NCBI GenBank assembly: GCA_946965045.2
Contig: OX337232.1
Location: 682,001-746,000, forward strand
Length of the DNA: 64,000 nucleotides
Direction of reading: 5' to 3'
DNA from: Epithemia pelagica
Lineage: Eukaryota; Bacillariophyta; Bacillariophyceae; Surirellales; Surirellaceae
This document shows positions 50,701 through 59,124 of the stretch, one piece after another. A program made the translations under genes and the position numbers. Under the pieces are notes generated by a model, which saw nothing but the letters and a program-made list of their open reading frames with translations, did not search any database and was not told where the DNA came from. Position 1 is the first letter of the stretch. Every line of letters starts with the position of its first letter.

Positions 50701-51508
50701 ACTTTGGACGTCCATGCAGCGTGGGATCAACAATGCCCCGGACTGTTGTTGACGACAGGCCCGGCTCGATGGATCCTTCCCACCATTCTTCAAACGATCG
50801 ACTCGTGCTTTCTTTCGGGCACATCCTCGTCGATATGAACATCCAATCTACATTGGTGGTGACGCCTCCCAAGATGCCGTGGTCCAGTCTCAACTTGGCC
50901 GTCTTCCAATAGTCAAGTGTAGAAGGAGGTCCAGCAGACGCTCTGCTTTTCCACCAGATGACGAACTTTGGTCCATCTTGAACTAACCAAACAGGATGGT
51001 GTGGTCCGGGAGAGACATCGTCGAAGAACACAATATCAGCCTTGTTCCAGTGCTTCTCATCTTCTTGACGATGTGTCGTCTTGTTTTGCCAAACCGGCTT
51101 CAACTTTCCATTGGAGCTCCGCTTGGACCCAATTATTTGAGGCTTCTTCGGTACAAGCAATGAGGACCATTGTTCCGAGGCCGTCTCGCAGATCGTGGCG
51201 TCGGATTCCTCTATCCTGTCAATCCATATTACCTGTCCCAAGGTCGTCACAGCCCAAAACCAGAACGGGGTAGAGCGACAAACTATTCCAATTTTGTGTT
51301 CTCCTGCACATGCCTTGAGCACTCCTTGCTTTTTCTCCAAAACTCCCGCATCGCAGATCGTTGAAGAAGAATTGGCTATAGCTACCTTATCTTCGCTATC
51401 TTTCTCGCTGAGAGGAGTCGCCATCGATGTGGGTGATTTTGATGCAAGCGACTGTTCTCTTTCCTTTCGCTTTCTTCCCGAAACGGTCGCGGTGGAGATG
51501 AGAAGCAT
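47699..51508 (-). CDS. Reverse transcriptase / RNase H of the DIRS-type element
   Basis: 1269 residues from ATG 51508. The RT active-site motif is TYVDDLRET near residue 760. RNase H follows with FGDASGEGFGSSLW (about 960), an SSNFRELYNL Glu motif and FTDNSTAEAAF, then VWVAGTRMISQGTDGLSRGD. The region after RNase H matches the extra C-terminal part typical of DIRS polyproteins. No protease or DDE integrase is present, as expected for the order. The first 400 residues are unassigned. It lies 6 bp downstream of the gag frame and overlaps the recombinase frame by about 100 bp. Confidence 0.9.
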   Translation of the reverse strand: MLLISTATVSGRKRKEREQSLASKSPTSMATPLSEKDSEDKVAIANSSSTICDAGVLEKKQGVLKACAGEHKIGIVCRSTPFWFWAVTTLGQVIWIDRIEESDATICETASEQWSSLLVPKKPQIIGSKRSSNGKLKPVWQNKTTHRQEDEKHWNKADIVFFDDVSPGPHHPVWLVQDGPKFVIWWKSRASAGPPSTLDYWKTAKLRLDHGILGGVTTNVDWMFISTRMCPKESTSRSFEEWWEGSIEPGLSSTTVRGIVDPTLHGRPKSKIVGSAELLDRKLNWKVDRGKEHILPSVFSPTGFVSRKLGIRELALGLDFPAVLSKRATDSELERWIAKIGPPFKTRIQVAHLLRRFSEGVISKVLSPERNSESDSKRSTSDHYGMKEDDGEVVSPDDIDPSLIVVSNLEEREEDRNLKATKSDDASIPYHLWNDRILSHYSFETAPEVKEAIDALDTIRRGTLRYWKRVVAQDFWTWWRLHCKKMDDRERKASIESGLSALRHSALASWWDWDQGSSPFFWRMPDLTWMTEMRDGVKPMWTGPPPRYRIPQRPNPDPISLNLEKKKIGKVRQRGYIAPRPGILSLTSFFSVPKGTDDIRMVYDGTKSGLNHALHAPWFGLATVDTMLRTVEACTWSADNDFGEMFLNFWIHPEIRKYTGVDLTTLFPEEMEDENGTKGKRKWETWVRCAMGVTVSPYQTTQCSQRVKRIVFGCRTDPDNIFRWSEVRLNLPGNNDYDPSKPWICKLREDGRIAIDVHTYVDDLRETAPTQEEAWLAASTMAKGSAHFGLQDAARKRRPPSRSPGAWAGAVVETTDDAIYKTVSQERWDKTRNHIASLREWSKSEKEINRKELEKIRGFLVYVSLTYQSLVPYLKGVHLTLESWRPDRDEEGWRLKSKERNELLNDAEVRKIVQGPAPKTVRKARRFDDDVRAMSSLTASEQPLKLLARPKKGASVVIIFGDASGEGFGSSLWVYGSDDVETEHGLWTREYGARSSNFRELYNLILRLESLVACGSLKQGTEVFMFTDNSTAEAAFYRGTSSTRLLFELVLRARKLEMNGNIFMRVVWVAGTRMISQGTDGLSRGDLMTGVMSGNSMLFYVPLNKSCEERQPGVVDWLIRTSGTGFWNLLDPQDWYDKGFKRGRFVWAPPPAIADVAVDLLCDSNHIRPDNAHIFVCPALMSNRWRKKLGKVADFVFTIPVDCDIWSKEQHEPLIAAFVCPHLSSRPWQVSKANRLLDETRTALSEMWASGPPTDGRCLRKLWTYQGHE

Positions 51509-51514
51509 AGCTTG

Positions 51515-53872
51515 TCAGTTTCCTTTGTTTTTCGCGTCCGCTCCTGTTGCCGCCTTGTTGTTTCCTCCCCCACTTTTCTTATTCGTCGCAGCAACTACCT
51601 GGTTTATGGAACGTTGGACCTTCTCCAACCGTTCCGAAAATTCGAGCTGAAGTGAATCAAACTTCGATCGAGGAGTGGAGAATCGAATTAGGTGCTCATG
51701 CAGAATGAGGGCAATCTTGGGATGCCCACTGAACTCATGAGCCCTGTATTCGCGCATCACCTCGTGGGCTCGTAGAGTGCCCCAAAGCATACCACCCGCC
51801 GTATTCGTAGCTCGTCCAGGGGCCCGCGCATCACGTAGACTTTTAAAGACTGCTCTAACGCAGTGCGATATTAGCACCCACACCTCATGCTCACTCGCAT
51901 CACTTTCTTCTTTTATTTCTCTGTGGTACCGAACCATCCAGTGGCATAGGTCGTCCCAGAACGTTTTGCTTAACAACAAAAGTTCTTTAGACACGCTGGA
52001 CGGTTCGGAACCAAACGCAAACAGCTCTCCGATGGCCTGTTCAATGGTCTTACGGCCATCCTTCACGTAGTCCAAGATTCGCTGGTGGATTCCTTCCCGA
52101 CCCGAGGGAGGGTGGAAATCCACAAACTTGGGTACTCCAGCTAATGCTCGCGAATTCGTTGTGAGCGACGAATCGCTGCCCTTGCCCAATAGAGGCGGGA
52201 CTTCCAAGTTAAAAGAAGCAATGAAGGCTGTGTGGTAAGGTGTTTTGTCCTTGACCTTAGCCGTCGTCGCCCGTTGGTTAGCGGCGTGTCCTTCGTCAAG
52301 ACTAGCGTCCGATGTCGCCAAAGAGAGAAGGGAGACAGCATCTTCGAAAACATGTGGGTCCCCATCTGCACCATGCAGCAACAACCATGCGTCACAAAAT
52401 TTCCGCGAAGAGAAAACAATAGAACCGACGATTATAGAATCTGATTCGGCCTGATCTTGTAGGTCCTTCACGTCTGCTTTTAGCTGCTTCAATTCTTCTT
52501 GCAGCGCGACCAAAGCAACAGACGGAACAGGCCCAGATCCACTGTGGATTGCTGTCGTCGGAGGAGCAACCACTGGTCGACCAGCACCTGCTCCCCAGGC
52601 GAATAGGGGAGTCTGACCCATCGTTGGTGCAGTCGGAGTCCCTGTAGGTCCCACACTTTCAAGGGTGGCCACCCGCGTCTTCAAATCCGACAACTCTCCA
52701 TCCCATTTGCCACCAGGATCCATTGTTGTTAACGATGATCGCGAAAGCAGTTTCATGGTTGGATCGATGAAGTGGTTACGAAAATCTCCACTCGTAAAAA
52801 ACTGTTCAATTTGCTTCCGGCAAAGCTTGTCCACTTCACTCGAAAAATCGTCAACATGGTCTTCCAAAACCAAGAGTCGTTGGTGGACCTCTGGATGGAC
52901 GTTCGCCGTCGATTCCTTCTGTTTGATATCCAAAACAGTCTGACTCATGGACTCCACTGTCTCTGACAACTGTCCCAGCAGACCAAACGCCGACAATGTA
53001 CCAAAAGCAGCCGGTCTCTCACCCAACAGCTCGTGAAGGACTGATAACTTCACGTGTATCTCGTCCAACTGTTGATCAACGCGAGAATGGACTCCACGGC
53101 GCTTTGATTGTTCTTCCTCGACAGCTCCCTTCAGCACGGCCACGTTCGAAAGCAAGTCCTTCCAAGCACCTTGGGAGAGGTTCTTAAACGCAGATGTAGG
53201 CTGCGTCCCAAGTTCATGTGGCACCTTTACGAATGATAAAGAGGAGGTGGACACGGACGATCCCATCGACGACGAAGGGGACAGCTTGCGATCAACATCC
53301 ATCTCGTCGTCCTGAATCGGAGGCAGCTTGACCTTCTTTCGAGCCGGAGTAAACACAAACTTGATTTCAGATTTAGTGGTCTCAAGCAAATCAGCTACCG
53401 TTCGTTTATCGATTGCATCCTGTCCTGAAGACATGAACGTATCTCGAATTGCCGAGAACGTGGCCTGCCAACTTTCAAGACTTCTTGGGGATGTTTCGAG
53501 TTCGGACCATTCCGCATCTTGAATGTAGGAACCAGGCAGAACCGGAGAGGAGAATATGGTGCTTGAAGAATCAGCGTCGTTCCCGCTCGCGCCCCGAATA
53601 AACATACAATGGGATTCCTCCCCTGCTAACGCCATCCAGGCCATCTTCTTGGAAGTATGGGAGGCAATGGTACAATCCTGACGGAGACAGATTCGCTGCC
53701 CCGACCCAATTACGCCCCGACATAAGCCCACAAACTCGGATTCATCCATCCGAAGGATACCGTAGAGAGGGCCCGAACGTAGGGCACCCCCCCCGGTCGC
53801 AACACTAATAGACTCACCTGACGACCCCACAGAGGGCGAGGATTCCGAAGTCCCGACCCAATCAAACTTCAT
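51515..53872 (-). CDS. Gag-like protein of the DIRS-type element
   Basis: 785 residues from ATG 53872 (MKFDWVGTSESSP), 64 bp inside the A1 repeat. The protein is low in cysteine and lacks a CCHC knuckle after the first 100 residues. There is a predicted coiled-coil stretch (LEDHVDDFSSEVDKL) and a Pro/Gly/Thr linker. It is called gag by position and order; no known gag family was recognised. The frame is fully open. Confidence 0.75.
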   Translation of the reverse strand: MKFDWVGTSESSPSVGSSGESISVATGGGALRSGPLYGILRMDESEFVGLCRGVIGSGQRICLRQDCTIASHTSKKMAWMALAGEESHCMFIRGASGNDADSSSTIFSSPVLPGSYIQDAEWSELETSPRSLESWQATFSAIRDTFMSSGQDAIDKRTVADLLETTKSEIKFVFTPARKKVKLPPIQDDEMDVDRKLSPSSSMGSSVSTSSLSFVKVPHELGTQPTSAFKNLSQGAWKDLLSNVAVLKGAVEEEQSKRRGVHSRVDQQLDEIHVKLSVLHELLGERPAAFGTLSAFGLLGQLSETVESMSQTVLDIKQKESTANVHPEVHQRLLVLEDHVDDFSSEVDKLCRKQIEQFFTSGDFRNHFIDPTMKLLSRSSLTTMDPGGKWDGELSDLKTRVATLESVGPTGTPTAPTMGQTPLFAWGAGAGRPVVAPPTTAIHSGSGPVPSVALVALQEELKQLKADVKDLQDQAESDSIIVGSIVFSSRKFCDAWLLLHGADGDPHVFEDAVSLLSLATSDASLDEGHAANQRATTAKVKDKTPYHTAFIASFNLEVPPLLGKGSDSSLTTNSRALAGVPKFVDFHPPSGREGIHQRILDYVKDGRKTIEQAIGELFAFGSEPSSVSKELLLLSKTFWDDLCHWMVRYHREIKEESDASEHEVWVLISHCVRAVFKSLRDARAPGRATNTAGGMLWGTLRAHEVMREYRAHEFSGHPKIALILHEHLIRFSTPRSKFDSLQLEFSERLEKVQRSINQVVAATNKKSGGGNNKAATGADAKNKGN

Positions 53873-53935
53873 GGTGAAAAAGAAGAACACAAGAGGTAAG
53901 AGTGGTTGGCACGGTCGACAGGGAGGGAAAAGAAG

Positions 53936-54169
53936 CCAAAAGAAAAAAAACCACAACAAAACACTGGGTGATCAGATCCGTGTATTCACTGCAGTTGCGT
54001 CCTTTCGTCAACTTATGAACTTCTTGTTCGTTTTGTATTTGGTTGGGGAAGTATCTTCCAACTTCACCCAACCAATCCTGACGTGGAGGTGCAATCTCGT
54101 TGAGGGACACGTCATTCATCTTCGTCGTTCGTCCGTCGGTCCCTTCTTGACCTGAGGGGTACGGTGCGG
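53936..54169 (-). repeat. Split direct repeat A1 (5' end of element)
   Basis: Copy of A2 and the outermost 5' part of the element. The match to A2 ends at 54169, where unique flank begins. Confidence 0.92.
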
Positions 54170-54188
54170 CACCAATGCATAACAGCTA

Positions 54189-54908
54189 CTCCCTCCGGCC
54201 TTTTTTTATCGCACGATCTATTTTTCGAAAAATCAGTCGCATAAACACCCGTCGTAGGACCTGGTACATTTCTACAGGAGGATGGCCGGCTCATTCGGAG
54301 TCGAATTTTATAGATGAACATTCAATGTGACACGCGCCACAACTTAACTATCCTTCTATCGCGTGACACTTTTAACCGCTTCTGTAGCAGCAGTCGAAGA
54401 ACACATTGGAATCGACCACGCGCGCGTGCGTTGGATGAAATTTCGGGGGAGTTAATTAAGTCCACCGCGTGCGAGTTGCTCTGCGCACTCTCATAGCCAA
54501 CTTATGATGGATCGATGAACTCCAAAAATTTTGGCGACGAAAGACAAAACACCTCTGGCAAGGTGCCATTCAGATGGGGAAGGATAGATGAATGTCTATA
54601 GAACGTCCACAGTCATTAGCCGGCAAGTCTATGTACTTTACCCCCTCGCGGGCCTGGCTGGAGGGTGCCATCCCATGGGTGCGCCTGGGGGGCCAGAACC
54701 GGTACCCCAAAGTTTGGATTGCGTTTTTAGCCTCTTTTAGTTCCATGTAGCTCTTCAGGATTGTGAGATGGAACATATAAATTATACATGGAAATTTGAG
54801 TCTAGTAATAAGCTTTCGATCTATATAATTTTTAGCGCGAACGGGCTGACGCTCGAGACGTTATTTCATTTTTCTCAACTTCGTGCGATAAAAAAAGGCC
54901 GGAGGGAG
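54189..54908. mobile_element. Stowaway-like (Tc1/mariner) MITE, 720 bp
   Basis: Perfect 28-bp terminal inverted repeats starting CTCCCTCCGGCC are flanked by TA (54187-54188, 54909-54910). CTCCCTCC termini with a TA target are the hallmark of plant Stowaway MITEs of the Tc1/mariner superfamily. It sits only 19 bp from the end of the DIRS-type element. No transposase is recognised inside. Confidence 0.88.
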
Positions 54909-55312
54909 TAATAGCACCACCATCACCATGAACAGTAAAGCCGCAGTGCACCTCCAACGAAAGGTGCTAGCACTCCTCCGACCATCAAGCATGCCTCAGA
55001 ATGGAGTGTACCGTGAAGGTTGAAAAGGGCGGCGATGAGTTGGATAGTTTGATCGAGCTACAACTACATTTGCAATGTCTTCCAGTTTGATGAGTGATGA
55101 GGGAAAGTCGTGACAAGAATATCAACACAATGGAGACAGATAACGATGGAAAGATAAAGATCACAACGGAGGAACGACGGAGAAAGATTCAATTCGGGTC
55201 AAGGAATGATGGACGACCCGGAAATTGAAACACGACAATCAGACGGGTGGTTTTGAAGCATCAAGGAAGTATCTGTCAGAAGACGACGACACAGCTTCTG
55301 TTGTCGGCGACA
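54909..55312. other. Intergenic, no gene recognised
   Basis: Ordinary sequence between the MITE and the next gene. Purine-rich stretches near 55120-55200 may be 5' leader of the gene that follows. Confidence 0.5.
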
Positions 55313-56644
55313 ATGGTGGCAGTGCTGCTGCTGCTTCGAGTGGATACCGTGGAGCTGTGGTGGCAGTCGAAGATCGCGTGGTCTTTCTTCTCCTTCCGCC
55401 ATGCGACAAACGTTGAGTCACACAGCGTCATTATTGACGAGCGGCCACAACGACCACGACTGGACGAAAAATGGTCGTGCCCGAGGCTGTGCCCAATCTA
55501 CGAATGCAACAATCACGGAAACAAGCACGGAGGGTTGCATCCAAACAACCACCATCACCAGCGACAACAGCACACCAGCAAGAAGAAAAAGAAGAACCAA
55601 CAGGACATTCCAGAGAATCGTTCCTCGAGTACTGCTAGTCGCTTCTATGTTTGGAATTATGCCAAGAAACGACCTCCAACACATGCACATCCAGAACGTG
55701 ATTTAGAGGAGGACGACGACAAGCCCCATTCCGTTGACTCCAGGATTGTTTCTTCCACAGCCTCGTATTTGACCTCGTGTCCGACGGCTGCCTTTACCAT
55801 TGGTTATGATGTCGGAACCTGGCCGCGTCATTTGCCGACAAGCAGCAGCCGCAGGACAAGCAGGAGCAGTACAGATCGTGGGCGGGGAGACGAAACGGAT
55901 GCCGAAACAGGATCATTGTCCTGGTCCTTTTCGTCCGAGAATCCTTATATCAGCCATAGCAGCCATGTCAGTACAAAAGCGACTCTTCTTTCTCGCTCGC
56001 AAGTGGTGCGACAATTGCCACCCTGTGAATTTGTGCAGTTTCAATGTTGGTCTCGCCTGCAAGCACCGACTGGTGCGGCGACACAGGTGGCTGTCGTGCG
56101 GGCCGTGACACTGGCGTCGTCGTCGTGGGTGAGGAGTATTACTGCCATGGGTGGGAAACGACGAGGCAATCGCCATTCAAATAAGTACTACAATCACAAA
56201 ATAGACACTCGTACAAACCATGATCCTCCCTTGGGCTGGTCCTGGTTGTTTCAAACCTTTGGTGTCGAACAATTGCACGTGCAAGCCTTGGATCGAGCCT
56301 TGTCCAGCAATCTGTGCAACATTGTGTTGGATCGCTTGCAACAAACGGGTACCACGGCCCAAAACAAAAAAGCCTTGATGCGAATCCTCCACGAGTTGCC
56401 AAAAAAACCACAAGGAAAGGACTCCACAGACCTGGCCTGGTCCTTTCCAGAGTACTACTCGTCCCGTAATCGAAGAATGGTGGTGAACCAAACCGAGCCG
56501 AACCAGCAGCTGCAGCGTCACCCTAAGAGGTGGTGGTGGAACAAGAACCCGCATCACAACAAGATGTGGTGGCATGGCAAAAAGGACAAGACGAGCCTCG
56601 ATCATTCTCCTTCTTTTTCTTTTAGCAACAATGATCCAAAATGA
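55313..56644 (+). CDS. Uncharacterised protein with N-terminal membrane anchor
   Basis: 443 residues from ATG 55313; the open frame begins earlier with GTG. The first residues, MVAVLLLLRVDTVELWW, form a hydrophobic stretch that could be a signal peptide or anchor. The body is rich in His, Asn, Lys and Ser, with Lys and His runs at about 75-115. The more ordered part (about 225-390) contains CEFVQFQCWSRLQAP and GWSWLFQTFGVEQLHVQALD, with no known family. Coding is supported by a single long frame and by clustering of hydrophobic residues. Confidence 0.5.
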   Translation: MVAVLLLLRVDTVELWWQSKIAWSFFSFRHATNVESHSVIIDERPQRPRLDEKWSCPRLCPIYECNNHGNKHGGLHPNNHHHQRQQHTSKKKKKNQQDIPENRSSSTASRFYVWNYAKKRPPTHAHPERDLEEDDDKPHSVDSRIVSSTASYLTSCPTAAFTIGYDVGTWPRHLPTSSSRRTSRSSTDRGRGDETDAETGSLSWSFSSENPYISHSSHVSTKATLLSRSQVVRQLPPCEFVQFQCWSRLQAPTGAATQVAVVRAVTLASSSWVRSITAMGGKRRGNRHSNKYYNHKIDTRTNHDPPLGWSWLFQTFGVEQLHVQALDRALSSNLCNIVLDRLQQTGTTAQNKKALMRILHELPKKPQGKDSTDLAWSFPEYYSSRNRRMVVNQTEPNQQLQRHPKRWWWNKNPHHNKMWWHGKKDKTSLDHSPSFSFSNNDPK

Positions 56645-57700
56645 TGAGGAGTATATGAGGTCGGTTCGTATGGTCAACGACCCACCTCAGCAGGACCTTG
56701 TGGTTGTTTCTTCATGGTTCGCCCATGGCAAAACAATCCAAAATCAATCATTGGCCGCCATCATGCTGACCATGTTCTCTCTCTCATTCCCCCATAATTT
56801 GGCGGCGATAATGCGTAGATATCCCTCTCTCTTGTGGTTTTGGTTGGGGAACAGAAAAGTGCGGGGCAAAAACATCGCTACCATTCGCTATCGTCTAGCG
56901 ACTACTGGTAGCGACTCCACTCCACTCGTATTCGGTGGAAGTGGAATCGTCATGGGGACACGAGCGAATGCAAGGTGCTTCTCGAGCTACCCTTTCCTCA
57001 TCAATAGTAATCGTAGGATTTCGCCCTCGTTTGGATGTTTGCGGGATAGATAAGTTCTGGCGAGCTTAGTAGTTTGGAACCAGTCCAACCATTCATGGTT
57101 CCCTTGCTATGAACTAGAGGAATATTAGTGCCGATGAACACGATATTCGCAAATGTACAGGCATGACCATTGTCGTGACCTTGTAGGCCTTTGTCTTTCC
57201 AAGGTCACACGAACCCAATCCGTGGCCCAAGTAGCCTTCTTTAGTACACCCATTGTCATTCGATATGGATCCATGTTCGAGGTGTTGCTTGTTTGCAAGG
57301 TTTGTTCCTCATCTTGCGTAAATGCGACAATGGCATAAACAAAAGCTATGGTTTGTAAAAACTATCTAGGGGTAACTAGGGCAAAAGCTACTCGTGCTAT
57401 CTTTCGATTTTCGGGTCCGGTCGCACATGCGTATAATGAGCGCAATCGCAAAATCGCGTTTTGATAGAATGGCCTGCGTGAAAGCGCGATGCGATTTGGA
57501 AGGAATTTTGGTGAGCATGAGCACCAAAATCGCGCTTTCGCGCGTCGATAGAATGGGCCCCGCAGTGCATGCGATCACGCGTGACTCACTTACATGCTTG
57601 GGGGTATGTGGCTCCTGAATACGACGGATACTGAACTCAGCCGTCCTATACCGCCTTGGCGGTTTCAATCCCACAACGCCGTGATGATGTTCCAGAAGAT
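56645..57700. other. Intergenic, no gene recognised
   Basis: No supported gene. A pair of related sequences around AAAATCGCG(T/C)TT and GATAGAATGG(C/G)CC at 57440-57480 and 57520-57560 forms a loose repeat with short palindromes such as GCGCGA. Confidence 0.45.
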
Positions 57701-57732
57701 GGATGCTTTTCAAAGCAATCACTATTTCCAAA

Positions 57733-58370
57733 ATGGCATTCAATCTCTTGGCGGCGGCAGCAACGAATCCGTCGTTCGGCCAAACGATGCTGACAACAAC
57801 CACAACAACAACCATACCAACAATCCAGTTCCACCTTGCGTCTATCCTTCCAAGACGACGGATCCGATTCGTTTCAAGTATTGGGTGGTCCTTGCGTTGC
57901 AACTGTCGTCGCTCTTGGGTTGGTGGTGGTGGCAGCCAACCGTGTTGGTGGTGCAAGCGGCGGCATGGTCTCCTCCTCGTCCCATGACGACGAGGAATCC
58001 ATCGACGATTGGTCCAACCACCAGAACCACCATGGTCCTTTCTCCTCGGATGGGCGGGAAATTGCTGCTCCCCTAGTAGTACGACGAAAAGGACTAGCTC
58101 GAAGTGGACGTGTCGCAATTTCGGCATCCCCTTGCTACTTCGGTCAGTAGTAGTAGTATTTCATCCTTTGGCTATGGCCGAGGACGGTCGAGTCCCAATC
58201 AATGCAAGGCCATGGGCAAATCCTCGTCGTCCCTTGTTACCGTTTATTTGTGTAGCAATTGTGGAAGTGAATTTGTTCAATGGCGACTTGTATCCCTAAC
58301 ACGACGACAGGGGAGATGCATCCTCCAATCCTCGTCTTCGTCTAGAACGCATTTAAAGTCCGGCCGATGA
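57733..58370 (+). pseudogene. Possible RadA/Sms-like 5' fragment
   Basis: Several overlapping plus-strand frames share a hydrophobic segment (VATVVALGLVVVAA, frame 57836-58150), and a third frame reads YLCSNCGSEFVQWR at about 58240-58281. That resembles the first half of the zinc finger of RadA/Sms DNA-repair ATPases (C-x2-C then W). The second Cys pair and the ATPase domain are absent downstream, and no splice path that joins the frames was found. Either a decayed or truncated gene or coincidence. Confidence 0.25.
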
Positions 58371-59124
58371 CGAATTCAAACCTGGGTGGTGAAGCTAATT
58401 CTGTCTGTGTCCGGTCATCCTTTCTTGTCCGGTGCCCAGCTTTTGGGGAGAGAATTCCTCCTCCGGAACACGTCCCGACGGGCTTGCGCCCTCCTCATCG
58501 CGCGTTTCCCTCGTCGCCCTCTGCGCCATTTGATGAATGGGAGATAAAGAGGATGCTTGCAAATGTTGGAGTCAAGAGAATCGGGTATCTGCTTCAAGCA
58601 AAAAAAGCGACCCGAAGCCTTGTCTTCTGTCAAGACCACTGTTGAGTATTTCGAAGAGCATCTCAAACATGTCCAGCACTATTGCTACTCATCAGCAAAC
58701 AAGACGCCGTCAAAATGAAATGGTTGTCATACGCTAAAAGGGCCAGTCTCGGTCCTGGAGACGATAAAATAATATGGACGAACAGAGGTCTCTGCGATAA
58801 AAGAAGAAAGAGGTTCTCTCTTCCCCAAGTAAGTTCAAGTTTTGTGAATTAGCACGTCGACAAAATGCTTTGTCTCTGCTCTTGTTGCTGTAAGAGTCGT
58901 ACTATTAGTAAAGTCGAGAGTTACATTTCGCGCTCGCATGTTTCGGATAGCTCATTTTGTTTGGGTTGAAGTTACGTTCCTTCCTTTCGTTCTGGTACAT
59001 GTTCCAATCGTCCTATAGACAGTCATGAAGGAGACCACCGAATCGTGCCTCACTTGGATCGGCCACCAGTTTCGTGATATTTCCCACGACACACTCTCAC
59101 TCACAATGCCTGTAAGAATGCCAG
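58371..59124. other. Intergenic, no firm gene
   Basis: A plus-strand frame (58367-58645) contains EWEIKRMLANVGVKRIGYLL, which looks protein-like, but it has no recognisable family and begins in unrelated sequence. Otherwise nothing is seen. Confidence 0.4.

Larger units (their letters stand above)
45077..54169 (-). mobile_element. Complete tyrosine-recombinase retrotransposon (DIRS/Ngaro type)
   Basis: The 9093-bp element reads right to left: A1 repeat, gag, RT/RNase H, tyrosine recombinase, then B1, A2 and B2. This arrangement of split direct repeats is diagnostic of Ngaro/PAT-type members of the DIRS order. They integrate by a tyrosine recombinase instead of a DDE integrase and leave no target duplication; none is seen here. 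All three frames are uninterrupted, and the repeat pairs differ by only a few bases (poly-A length, one substitution), so the copy looks young and perhaps active. The outer ends and the internal A2/B1 junction share only GG, a possible recombination core. Confidence 0.92.

Noticed and set aside
57366-58127. Minus-strand open frame of 253 codons
   Set aside because: His/Arg-rich low-complexity translation over repeats, starting at no plausible gene; looks like a composition artefact.
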